From Grammothele lineata (lineage: Eukaryota; Basidiomycota; Agaricomycetes; Polyporales; Polyporaceae): DNA of 64,000 nt. The translations under genes were made by a program, and so were the position numbers. Positions 22,304 to 32,675 of this stretch are shown piece by piece (position 1 is the stretch's first letter; each line of letters begins with the position of its first letter). The DNA is taken from contig NDFF03000109.1 of assembly GCA_002150815.3 (NCBI GenBank), positions 310,001 to 374,000 on the forward strand, given 5' to 3'. The notes beneath the pieces were generated by a model. It was not told the DNA's origin. It worked only from the letters and a program-made list of their open reading frames with translations, and made no database searches.

Positions 22304-23614
22304 ATGCACACCACCATGATCACGGCGAACAACCAGCCTCTCGTACTCTGGAGGGATCTCTCTCCACGCTCTGCCTGCATGGAACCCGCCACTTCCGTCT
22401 CTCCCCGAGTACTCATTGTTGGCGGCGGCGTCGTAGGCCTCACGACCGCGTGGACTCTCCTCGACAAAGGTTACCACGTCACAGTCGTCGCAAAAGAGTG
22501 GGCATCCTTCGGAGCTCACCAACGGCTCACGTCCCAGATAGCAGGCGCTCTGTGGGAGTACCCGCCCGCCGTCTGTGGTCAGCACACCGACGCCATCTCC
22601 CTCCAACACTCGCGTAGGTGGTGTATGGTTTCGTACCACATCTGGGACTCCATCGCTGCCGACCCGGCCCTCGCGCATGAAGCCGGTGTCTCCGTCAAAC
22701 CCTCCGACTTCTTTTTCCCCTTCCCCGTTGCGGACGATCCTGCGCAGTTACACAAGATGGAAGAGATCGCAGCGAGCGGCGTCCGAGGCTTCCGTCACGA
22801 TCAGCGTATTGTCGCCGAACGCGGTGTCAACCCGGAGTATGGTGCTGTCGACGCCTACGAGCTGCTCGCCCCCGTCATCGACACCGACCGCGCGATGGCA
22901 TGGCTGACGGACCTCGTACGGCGCAAAGGTGCGAAGCTCATTACTCGTACTCTGCACGGGGACCTCCTCGATCAAGAACAAGACCTTCTCACCGAGTACG
23001 ACGCCGACGTCATCGTGAACGCGACGGGAATTGCCGGTATGGAGCTCGCTGGAGATGCGTCCTGCTACCCCATCCGCGGTGCCCTCTTGCGCGTCATCAA
23101 CGACGGGACGGATTTCCCCGTCATCGAGGAGGCGCTGAGCATCTCCGCCGAGGTCGCTAACGAGATCGTCTTCCTCGTCCCGCGCAACGACAAGATCCTC
23201 ATTGTTGGCGGGATCACGGAGTCGCACAACGGCAACCTCGACTACACGCTCGATACCCCCATCATCGAACGCATGCGCGCCCGCGCCGAGACTTTCCTCC
23301 CTCAACTTCGACGAGCGCGCCTCGATCCTGCATACCCGCTCGCGCAGGGCCTTCGTCCCTTCCGCCAGAGGAACGTGCGCGTAGAGCGGGAAGTGCGCCC
23401 GGTCTCCAGCGGCGTAAGCACCAAATATAGTCGTATCGTGCACTCTTATGGTCATGGTGGTGCTGGGTGGTCGCTCGCATTTGGGTGCGCCGCCGACGTA
23501 CTCCAGTTGGTAGAAGAGGCACTGTCGGACAAGGCGCCGACGGCGATGGAGACCGAGGAGGATCGTGCACGCCGGGATGCTGGGGAACAGATCAATTTCT
23601 CGGCAAGGCTGTAG
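22304..23614 (+). CDS. D-amino-acid-oxidase-family FAD oxidoreductase, intronless
   Basis: DAO-family flavoenzyme of 436 residues, predicted to oxidise a D-amino acid (possibly D-aspartate-like) to the imino acid, producing H2O2. The FAD-binding motif is VLIVGGGVVGLTTAWTLLDKG. Later landmarks are DADVIVNATGIAGMELAGD, CYPIRGALLRV, IVGGITESHNGNLD, RPFRQRNVRVERE and the family signature IVHSYGHGGAGWSLAFGCA. The C terminus is SARL; ARL fits the peroxisomal targeting signal type 1 consensus, as expected for H2O2-producing oxidases. The 34 residues before the FAD motif are longer than usual, so an internal start (MEPATSV, 22379) is possible. One exon only, in contrast to its multi-intron neighbours. 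Convergent with the MFS transporter gene, about 200 bp apart. Substrate is inferred from family only. Confidence 0.85.
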   Translation: MHTTMITANNQPLVLWRDLSPRSACMEPATSVSPRVLIVGGGVVGLTTAWTLLDKGYHVTVVAKEWASFGAHQRLTSQIAGALWEYPPAVCGQHTDAISLQHSRRWCMVSYHIWDSIAADPALAHEAGVSVKPSDFFFPFPVADDPAQLHKMEEIAASGVRGFRHDQRIVAERGVNPEYGAVDAYELLAPVIDTDRAMAWLTDLVRRKGAKLITRTLHGDLLDQEQDLLTEYDADVIVNATGIAGMELAGDASCYPIRGALLRVINDGTDFPVIEEALSISAEVANEIVFLVPRNDKILIVGGITESHNGNLDYTLDTPIIERMRARAETFLPQLRRARLDPAYPLAQGLRPFRQRNVRVEREVRPVSSGVSTKYSRIVHSYGHGGAGWSLAFGCAADVLQLVEEALSDKAPTAMETEEDRARRDAGEQINFSARL

Positions 23615-23810
23615 GATTTAGTATCAGTCAGCCGTCATGAGCATTAACAATACGCAGAGCTCGTAACGTACCCGCATTGATACTGTATACGAATACGTTG
23701 TATAATATTCTAGGAATCAATCCTGCAACATTGAACAACGACGAAGGCTGGAGTTCAACACTGAGGATGGACTCCGAAGGAAAAGAAGCTCGTCGCATAG
23801 ATTCATGCGT

Positions 23811-25451
23811 CTACCCTGTTTTCGCTTTCAAACTCCTCCAGAGCGCCATGAACATGACCCCGCCGATGCTAACGAGAGCTATCTGGAATCCTACATATCC
23901 TAACATCCCAATCTTGACGCCTGATCCGCCCCATACAGCGCCCGTAACGCGCCCGGTGTAGTTGCTCCACTGGATGAATAGGCTGATGCGCCCGTTCCAC
24001 TCTCCCGGAAGCTGCTTCGAAAGTAAGCTGAGCGTAACCGTGCTCGCTACGTTGAAGCCGAGAGCGACGAGGAACCATGCCACGAAGAACGACCCGTAGT
24101 TGACCTTCTCCGCTGCGAGAATCACGATCGCGATGAGGAGGCCTGACAACCCGAGTGACGACCCAAGCGCAAGCGTGTGTCGGTCTTGAACGCGGCGTGC
24201 AAAATGTAAGTTGAGTAATAGGAATGGGATGGTGCACGCGCCACCAAGCGCGATCATGTTGCCGGCAGCGAAGGGGCTGAAATGGAACGGGTTCGCGGGC
24301 GCGTCTGATCCGGTGAACACAGGGATGTTTGACTCCCACGCGCCAAGAATGAAGAAGCAGGTCATCGCAAACCAGCACATCGTTACGGCTACGCCCCATT
24401 GGGTAGGATTCATCCGGAGTCGGGGAGGTGTGGACGTGGACATGGGAGCGTCTGACTCCGTTGCGGGCGTCGTAGAGACGAAGGTACCTTTCTTCTCTCC
24501 TTCCACGGTCGCGGCGGAGGGTGCAGTAACAGGTTGAAGAGGAATATCGCTGTGAATGGTGCGAGGAACGTCTTCGAAGAAAGCTCTAACCGCAACCCAG
24601 AACACAGCCCATAAAAACACCATGATCCAGGCAGGGCTAGTGAAGCCGTTGAAGACCGAATTTTTGAAACCAATCTTGAAGCTACAGGGTCATCAGAACG
24701 TAGAACGTTGATGAGCTAGATCATACTCACAGAAGACCCCCGACGAAAGGGCCTAGGCTGAAACCCACGCCCTGGCCGAGAACTTGCCAGCCCGCAAGTG
24801 TCGTCCGACGGCGGATACCAACAATTCTAGGATCGGAGCAGTATCGCTTCGTATACATCCAGAACGTGAACCCGCCGCCACAAACCATACGGCCAATCAG
24901 AATGAGATACAGCCAGTTAGCTCTATATGCAAGGGCATACAGAGCATTTCCTAGGACCATGCAGCCACATGCGAAGTTCAGAGGGCGCGCATAGATACCT
25001 AAACATAGGAATTTGCATACGGTCATAATCTATGAGGTACTATGTGAACTTACCTTGATCGAAACGCATTAGAGGCAGGAGTGTCAATCCAGAAACCGCA
25101 GTCGGAATGCCAATCACAAGACCCGAAAATGTGGCACTTCCGCCAAGGTGCTGTGCGTAATCGTTCGAGGACGAGACGATGATGAAAAAAGTCAACTGTA
25201 TTGACAAGATTTATTCAATTTGGCAGCACAAGATCGCGATTCGAATGGGTGCTTACCTGGAGAAGAACGTTTGCTAGCAAGATGATGACGAGCGAAGCCT
25301 TCTTGGGCAATTTCAGCTCTTCATGAACTTCTCGGGTACTCATGGCCTCGGTGACGTCGGGCCGATCGTGACGTGTACCATCGTGGACAGAAGGAATGTA
25401 TCGTGGCCGGTGAACGTTGAGTATGGTCGATGGTAGACGGAACCCTTGCAT
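23811..25451 (-). CDS. Major facilitator superfamily transporter
   Basis: Multi-pass membrane transporter, substrate unknown. Exon 1 has a cytosolic N terminus and a first helix (ASLVIILLANVLLQ). Further exons read LTFFIIVSSSNDYAQHLGGSA, FSGLVIGIPTAVSGLTLLPL, and the block LNFACGCMVLGNALYALAYR..YLILIGRMVCGGG with the conserved RMVxGxG-like turn, then GWQVLGQGVGFSLGPFVGGLL. A charged central loop (about 60 residues, Ser/Thr/Pro-rich) separates the two halves. The C-terminal half (23811-24623 exon) carries about six more helices and ends SLKAKTG. Five exons, intact. The layout resembles MFSD8/CLN7-like MFS proteins, but this is only a resemblance. It is convergent with the oxidase gene; an export or uptake link is possible but not shown. 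Confidence 0.85.
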
Positions 25452-25867
25452 GATGGTAGACGGTGATCCCCTGGCTGACGGTAGACGCTGTGTGACTCAC
25501 TCGGCAGAGTGGTTGTCAGCGGCTCGTGGCATGTGTACCATATGACGGCGTCTCAAGCTATCTCAAGCTTGATGGACCTGCGCGGTGTTCCCTGACACTA
25601 GGACTCCCATGAGGGAGAATGGGGCAACGCTTGTGAGCCGTGGTAGCTTGAAGAACATTCGAGGACTCGGAGACGAAGAGATACGTGCTTGCTATTGTCA
25701 TCGTAGTTTGAAGAACTGGCCGAGCGGTCTTCAAATCCAAGTAACTTCAGTTGCATGCATCATCGGAGATTAAAATATATTGATCGCGCTTCACAAGACC
25801 CGATCTCCGAAATCATATTAATTGAGCACATTTGATCTCCATCTAAATGGCTAATAGCCTAAAATCA
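25452..25867. other. Intergenic region between MFS gene and FMO-3
   Basis: Holds the MFS promoter and the FMO-3 3' UTR. AT-rich towards 25775-25830. No gene seen. Confidence 0.45.
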
Positions 25868-27684
25868 TCATGCCGTAAGGTGTCCCACCATTCTCACCGC
25901 CTTCTCCCTATCGTCCATGATGCTCCCCGTCTCCGTGACCCACTTTGTTTCCTCTTCATAAGTGTCTGCCATGGCAGACAGCAGCTCTGGCGGGTACTCT
26001 CCATTACGACTTTGCTTCGCCGACACACCCTCCCAGCCGAGCCGGTACAGCTCATAAAGCCGGCCCGTCTCACGCGAACGGCGCTGGACCTCCTGCGAGA
26101 ACGGGCGGATGATGTGATCATAAACTTCGAGAGCTGCCGACAGGCTAGACAGCGTGACTGAAGGATGTGCCAAGATAGAAGCGAGGATGTAGCCGTCCTA
26201 TCGAAAATATCGCTCGTCAAGGCGCTACCAAACACTGAACCGGGGCATAATACCTCCAATGCCTGTCCGACGCCGCATCCTTGATGCGGAGTCATAGCAT
26301 GCGCCTGTATTCAACTCGTCAGCTCTGGTACGCAGTGTACGCTGAGATAGGACGTACGGCATCACCAAGGAGTGCTACTCTGCCTTTGACATATGTTGGG
26401 AGAGGCCCGACGGTGTTGATTGCCCATGACTTGGGACTTTCCAGAGCCTTTATGCGAAGACTAGCGTATCAGTCAAAGTCTTCAATATTGATATTGATAC
26501 CACTTACATTGAGTACGGCAAGGAGTTTGGGATCCCAACCTTCGTAACACTGCACCACCTCTGCGGCGGTAGCCGTCTTCACCCAATCTCCTACGTACTT
26601 CGTGCCTTCACCTCCAGGCGTGGACACTAAGGCAACAACATTGATGATCTCCCCGCGAGACATCGGGTAGACTACGAGGTGCTGTATATCACGAGAACAC
26701 CTGTCAGGAATCTGAAAACTACCATGACAGATTGATATATACCTTAGACTTTCCAACCGTCTTTCCAGCGACGTACATGTCAGTACTTGGCACATCGATC
26801 GTGTTGAACACTACTTACCGTGCTCGCCTTTTTCGCATCACAGAGCACATCCTCCGGCAGCTTGTTCGCCGGAACAAGCCCCCGATACGCAACACTTCCG
26901 GACCAGATCGGTTCAGCCAACGCACGAAGCTCATCAGCCTGTCGCCCTTGGGCTTCATTGGCAAGCTCCGTGTACATGGTGCGTCGAACGGCCGATTTGA
27001 TTCCATCACTGCCGACGAGGAGATCACATGATGCTTCGGTCCCATCCTTGAATCGCAAGACAATGGGTTCAGTAACCGAGGCAGGCTCGACATAGCTCTC
27101 CAGACGCTTGGAGAAATGGATAATTTTGTCCGCGAAGCGCAGACGCTGCATCAAGAGTTTTTGTAATTGTGAGCGATGGAGCGTCTGGACTAGAATATCA
27201 AAAATGGAGTCAACGCCAAGACACCTCAGCATACATTGAGAGACTTACAGGAAGCGGGCCAAGAGTAAATGGTCGTAACCTTTTGCTCGTCTCCCTTCCG
27301 GATGAGAGGCAGCAGTTCTATATATGAAAGTAAGGTCAATCCCGAAGAATTTACGGGACAATGCTGAGAACAATAGTACCAGTGTCGTCGCAAGTAGAAA
27401 CCATCTTGCGAAGGTCCTCTTCGAGACCGAGGTCGCGAATGACCTCCATAGTACGCGGCCACATTACCACGCCTGCACCTATCTCGGCGAGTTCATGTGC
27501 AGACTCGTAAATCACTATCTCCAGCTCGGGACAGTACTTCTGCAGAGAGAGCGCAAGAAGAAGACCGCCTAGGCCAGCACCCCTGTATATGTATATATTT
27601 GAGTACAGGAAAGAGGCGTAGTGACGGATGGTCAAAGACGCACACGATGGCAATTCGGAATTTTCGAGCGTGAAAGATGACCAT
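25868..27684 (-). CDS. FAD-dependent monooxygenase FMO-3
   Basis: Complete salicylate-hydroxylase-like flavin monooxygenase. Start MVIFHARKFRIAIV (27684; an in-frame ATG also lies at 27699), then after an intron GAGLGGLLLALSLQKYCPELEIVIYES, the FAD-binding GxGxxG and the following acidic strand end. Landmarks: VMWPRTMEVIRDLGL, SKRLESYVEPAS, DG motif LLVGSDGIKSAVRRTMY, an 18-nt micro-exon TVGKSK (26743-26760), HLVVYPMSRGEIINVVAL, GRVALLGDA, AHAMTPHQGCGVGQALE, an intron, DGYILASILAHPSV. Ends VRMVGHLTA at 25868. Frame intact through about ten exons. Exon structure matches FMO-1 and FMO-2 rather than the nearer FMO-4/5. Substrate unknown. Confidence 0.9.
26743..26760 (-). other. 18-nt micro-exon of FMO-3 (TVGKSK)
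   Basis: Minus-strand ACGGTTGGAAAGTCTAAG preceded by an AAAG acceptor and followed by a GTATAT donor; positionally equivalent to the FMO-1 and FMO-2 micro-exons. The acceptor pyrimidine tract is weak. Confidence 0.65.
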
Positions 27685-27699
27685 CTTGCCTATGCGCAA

Positions 27700-29103
27700 A
27701 GGAAGAGCAGCTGAGGGCGTACGGAGTCAGAGTAGGGCCGAGGAGGCTGACTGAATCTGATGCTGACCTGCTACTGAACCGTGTCTAGGGAGGTTAAACG
27801 GGAGAACTCGTGTGCCTTCCTGTAGTGTACTCAGCACGCCGTAGACACGCAAATTTATATGTGTGCCGATAGCGTCTAGCTATGTTCTGAAGCGCGGGGG
27901 AGGATCTGGCTGTTGTGATGTGACATAGCCCTGTCGCTGAGAAGGAACAGTTCGTACCTCCGTCTTCAGGAGATTTGACAAGACTCCGGCCGTTGCGGGG
28001 GTTCAAATCCTCAAATCTGACAAGTGAGTGAGAGTTACGGCACGAAATGGCGAGGTTGGGTGTCAGGCCCGCCAGCTGGTTTGGGGAGAAACATCGACTG
28101 CGCGCGTCGATGATTCCAAGAGTCAATATTCGCGTAGACCACCGGTTGGAAGCCTCTTCTTCGAAGTTCGTCCGGCGGAAGTCGGACTTCCAACAGTGGA
28201 AGCGGTCTAGGAAGTGTTTGAGAGATTTCGCGTATCGCATGTGGAAGAAATCACGAATAGAGATGTCAGGCTTGGGGGTGAGATCGCCTTGGTGTAAAGT
28301 GACGAGCTGTCTGCCTTGGAGAGCCGTTGGAACCAATGTGTCTACACGACTAGTCGGCCAGACGAGCTCACGCCGCTACATCACGATGAAATACTTTGTG
28401 AAGGTTCAGCCAATTTCGTCAGAGCGACAATAGGATTCCCTTCCACCTGATTCGATGGGTTGTGAGAATGTGGATGTGTAAAGCCTTGGCACATGGCACC
28501 GGCTTCGAGCCGGACACTGCTGCCTGCCAAACACCGAACTAGACGGACCAAAAATTTAGTAAAAAGGTAAATGTGGACGTAGGCGCCAGGACTCAAACCG
28601 TAGTTGCGGAGATGACCGAAAGTAGCCTAAGGTTGCGAGCACGACGATGCAATGGCTGTGTAGACTTCGTTCGCATGCCGCTGGGCCATATGTCGGCATC
28701 TGTTTCTCAGTCCACCAGCGCGCCACCCTAACGGCCTATACGCTGAACATGAAACATTTTGTAGCCCTCGATCCCTGCCTTCTCGGGTGAGGGATATGAC
28801 CCCACCGACCGATTACAACGTGATGGATACGCAGTATGTTTATTTCTCATTAAGCCGCCACAGGTGCGTACCTGCCGCCGAACCAACTCAGTCAACTCCC
28901 ACAATCAAATGACAGAGACCGACATTGTATACTCACAGTCCGAGTGCGCTGTGGATACTGTTGAAGGTTGCTGCCAGCTGCCACTCATAATCAATACTTC
29001 ATACATTTGGGGAACACATACATCCAGTGGAATTCCGTCTCCTTGACATGCTATTGGGCAGGCATCGTACACGTTGTCACGCTTCATGATCCGTATAAGG
29101 ACT
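27700..29103. other. 1.4 kb intergenic region
   Basis: FMO-3 promoter plus the aminopeptidase 3' flank. A minus-strand open frame of 180 codons (27794-28336) shows no recognised motif and is left uncalled. An 8-bp inverted repeat (AGATTTGA...TCAAATCT) surrounds a GGTTCAAATCC box near 27970-28018, but no tRNA cloverleaf forms. Confidence 0.45.
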
Positions 29104-31109
29104 TCATATCTCCCCAGCGCAAACCTTCTCAACCCACTCGGTGTCACTGCGGACTGTGGTGAGGTTCTCGTGACCCGCCTTGGTAATGAGCACAACGTCC
29201 TCGATACGAACGCCGCCCACACTCTCGTAACGCTTCAGGACTTCGTGATCGATGTGTTTCGAGTCGCGAACAGGCGCGAGGAGGTGCGGCGAAAAGTATA
29301 TGCCGGGCTCCACAGTCTGACCCAGCTATCAGCAAACCACCGGTCCGATGTCACGGAACGAGGAAACCACTTACCACAACCATGCCTTCCTCAAGCGGTA
29401 ACCGCAGTCGCAGGTACGTGTAGAAAGAGTCGTGGCCAAGTGGAACGGGCGGGATAGTGTCGTTCTGAACGGGCTTACTTGCACCCGGGACATCATGCAC
29501 GTCCATGCCAATGGAGTGGCCGACGCCGTGTGGGAAGAATGCGGAGGACACCCCACTGGCAAGTATCGCTTCTTCAGCATTCCACGAGCCCGAATTAGGC
29601 GAGCTAGGAGACTTGAAAATGCCGAGACGTTGGAACCCCCGAATGAGCGTGCGGTGACAGAGGAGCTGGATGGCGTCCCAATGCAAACCAGGCCCCAAAG
29701 CCTCCATAGAGAGCTACAACCCAGGGCACAATCGGTGAGCGTTAGCTACAGGAAAGTGACTAAAACACTCACGTGTTGCATTTCCAGGACAAGCTCGTAA
29801 ATGGCGCGCGCTTCAGGAGTGAACTTACCGCCATTCCCGACAGGCATCGTGCGAGTAACTGAGAAACATGAGTCATCGAGCTGCGCTTCGTGTAAAGGGA
29901 TAACGCTCACTGTCAGATGCGTAGCACTTCCACTCGCACCCAGCGTCAATGAGCAATACCTGCGGGTTGAGCACCCGCTCGTGGTCGTGTGCGAGATCAT
30001 TGCAATTCTCGTGGTCGTGGGGGTTCACAGGGCCCCATGCGAAGTCACGGTCGTTACAGCAGTAGTGAAGGGTCGATGCACGGGTCGATGCAGCAACGAT
30101 GGGCAGGTAAGCCTGATGCTCGGCACTATATCCGATCGTTACAGGTTAAGTAATGACACGTGAAAGACGGAACAGCACAGTGACGCACCCCTCCCTACGG
30201 CAAGACGCCACAAACATTGCCTCTGCTTCGGCTTCCTTCTGGATGAGCCATTCGCTAGGAAGGAGAGGGCGTTCTACGCCCGCGCCCTTGCCACGGGTAA
30301 TCTGGCCCCGCACACCTTGCCCAAGGACACGCATGACCATCTCGTGCGCACGCGAGCTAATCTCGTTGGCACGCCTGATCAATGCAATCTCCTCGTTATC
30401 CTTCGTCAAGCGTGCACGCTGGAGAGCAGGAAGCAGGTAATCTTCGGTAATGTGCACGTTGGCTGCAAGGAACGCTGCGGTGTATTCCGACGAAATGGTC
30501 GGGAACAGTGGTGACGAAGGAAGCGTATGGACGATTGCTCCAGGGTACGCTTTCGTAAGCTCCTGGATGGCGCCCGGAAGAGAGCCCGGATGATCGATCC
30601 GTGTTACATCGTGCGTAGATGTGGCCTCTTCGATGGTCGGCGGCGGGACAGACCACATCAAGTCGGCAAGCTCGGCTTTCGGAATGAAAAGGTGGGACGA
30701 AGGCTTGTTCGCGAGAGAAGTGCCATGCTGGAAAGTCAAGAGCATGTATGACGCCGGCACCCTGCATCCGGAGAGGTAGTAGAAGTTAGATTCCTGGATG
30801 TTTATATTCAGAAATTAGATGTCTATGAGTGTACTAGCTCTTCTCACCTGGCGGAAGGGCATCTCGCGATCGGTGTCGTTGCGGTATGGGGTGACCTCCC
30901 CGGCTAAGAGGACGATCTGAGGCTGTAGAGACATGTTGTTGGCCCCAACTCATCACAACAAAGTATAACATACCTTAGTCTGGTCAGTTGTGGGTAGCAA
31001 CTCGACCAGCTTGGCGAAAGTCTTGAGAGCATGCTGCTGTGCTAAGGCCAGTCACAATCAGCTTCGAGCTGAGCAGTTAATGATATGGAGAAACGATACC
31101 GGGATACAT
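29104..31109 (-). CDS. Xaa-Pro aminopeptidase / prolidase-type M24 metallopeptidase
   Basis: Cytosolic dinuclear-metal peptidase that removes an N-terminal residue before proline or splits X-Pro dipeptides. A tiny first exon (MYP plus one base, start 31109) joins QQHALKTFAKLVELLP, as in fungal PEPP proteins that begin YPAxxHA. Then IVLLAGEVTPYRNDTDREMPFRQ, ESNFYYLSGC, and the N-terminal domain. The pita-bread domain shows all metal ligands: [22 protein letters not shown] (two Asp), FFPHGVGHSIGMDVHD (His), TVEPGIYFSPHL (Glu) and GGVRIEDVVLIT (Glu). Ends TEWVEKVCAGEI at 29104. About eight exons, intact. Divergent from rrp42 with 314 bp between starts, so they may share a bidirectional promoter. 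Aminopeptidase P versus prolidase cannot be separated by eye. Confidence 0.85.
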
Positions 31110-31423
31110 CTTTCGTGCTATCCTGTGTTGCGTGTTGTTCGACTGGTGATAGTTACACTCTAGAGGAGGGTGGCAGTTATGGAGTAAGGAGAGCAGAGAC
31201 TCCACGCTCGATCAGGGCTTCCTCAGGCTCTAGACGGGAGAGTCGGTCCGCTAGGCTCCTCAACTCTTTTGGCGCCGGACGCACTTTTGTCTTTCGTCCT
31301 CAATCCTCTCCTCCCCGGCAAAGTTCGTCCCCTAAAAGCCGTCGTCTCCTCTTTCACGCTACAAAACGCCAACCGTAATCTCTGACCTCGTGTACTGCAA
31401 AACCTCTCCGAACCTCTGAACCG
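31110..31423. other. Bidirectional promoter region, aminopeptidase and rrp42
   Basis: 314 bp between two divergent starts. The rrp42 side is pyrimidine-rich (about 31285-31370). No TATA box seen, usual for housekeeping pairs. Confidence 0.5.
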
Positions 31424-32604
31424 ATGGCGGCGACCCTCATCTCGAAATCGGAGCGCGCATACATACAAGCCTCCTTACGAGCTAACCCGCCCCTGCGCGC
31501 GGATGGACGCGCTCTGCTCGATTTTCGAACAGTTCTCCTTGAAACGGGCGTAGCCCCAATGGCAAACGGGAGCGCGCGTCTGAATATTGGCAAGATAGCT
31601 CACGAAGGCGGTGGGGGAACGGAAGTGTTGGCGGGAGTCAAGCTCGAGGTGGAGGACGTGCAGGCAGGAACCGGCGTCGACGGAGGGCGCGTGGTTTGCT
31701 CGGTTACCTGGTGCGTGTGATTGAGCTTGTCTTCTCGCGAGTAAAACCTCAGTGGACGAAAGACAGCTCCCCCTCTGCGTATCCGCAACTCTCGTCCAAC
31801 GCTCTTGACGAACTCCAGCATGATCTCACGGTCACCTTGCAGCAGACGATACAACATCCCTCCCTCCATCCACGAAACCTCACTATCATCCCGAACAAGA
31901 AGTCTTGGCTCCTAAACCTAGACGTTATTATCCTTGGTGATGCAGGAAATGTCGTCGACGCTCTCTTCATGGCTGCGCGAGCCGCGCTCTGGGATACGAA
32001 GGTTCCCCGTACGCGTGCCGTCGAATATCGTGCGCCCGAATCGTCGAGACCGGGAAAGAAGGAGGTTGAAGGCGCGATGGACGTGGATGATTCGACCAGT
32101 GGATTTGACACTCGCAGTGTGACGAGAACTGCCGCCGACTTCGAGCTTCCCGACTATTGGGACGAGGGTGAAGTACTGGAAGGGCGAGAACGATGGCCTA
32201 TATGCGTTACGTTGAATCTGGTGAGTTATTTCAAAGCATTTTAGGTAGCGCAACCACTGAGCCTTGAGCCTAGCTACCCCCAGTTCACCTATTGGACGCA
32301 ACCTTGGCGGAAGAGGCGTCAATACCATCACGCCTGCACTTGATGTTCTCCTTTATTCCTTCTGCACCGCCTACGCTGCAGTCTATGCGACTGTCTGGCC
32401 CCGGTGAGTTAGGGTTGGATCACTTGAAGAATTGCATCTCGGTTCGTGGTGCTTCGCCTTCACCAGTTCGCCGCTGATTCTGGTTGTGTCCAGGACGGAG
32501 AAAAGTATGCACGAGAGCTCTTCTCGGCATTGGAAACAAAACTCCGTGACGAAGACTTGAGGCGAACAGTAAAGGCCAGAGATAGATTCGCTGTGCTCAG
32601 ATGA
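31424..32604 (+). CDS. rrp42: Exosome complex component RRP42 (RNase PH-like)
   Basis: Structural subunit of the RNA exosome hexameric ring, an RNase PH fold that is catalytically inactive in eukaryotes. Start MAATLISKSERAYIQASLRANPPLRADGRALLDFR; then NGSARLNIG, TEVLAGVKLEVEDV and, after an intron ending GACAG, VTCSPSAYPQL. The centre carries LTIIPNKKSWLLNLDVIILGDAGNVVDALFMAARAALWDTKVP. The next exon (acceptor GCCTAG gives LPPVHLLDATLAEEASIPSRLHL) keeps the frame, and the last exon reads DGEKYARELFSALETKLRDEDLRRTV, ending FAVLR at 32604. Four exons, intact. Convergent with GH5-A, 71 bp between stops. EXOSC7/Rrp42 is favoured over Rrp45 by the short C terminus and the GVKLEV strand. Confidence 0.85.
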
Positions 32605-32675
32605 ACGATTTGCAGCAAAAGTATAGAACACATGTACATTATACTAATTCCTTGGCATGTCTACATGATTTGTAT

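Noticed and set aside
27965..28020. Possible tRNA: B-box-like GGTTCAAATCC
   Set aside because: The T stem does not pair over five bases and no acceptor or anticodon arm can be built around it; only an 8-bp inverted repeat remains.
27794..28336. 180-codon open frame on the minus strand
   Set aside because: No family motif, no promoter or intron pattern; cannot be supported as a gene.
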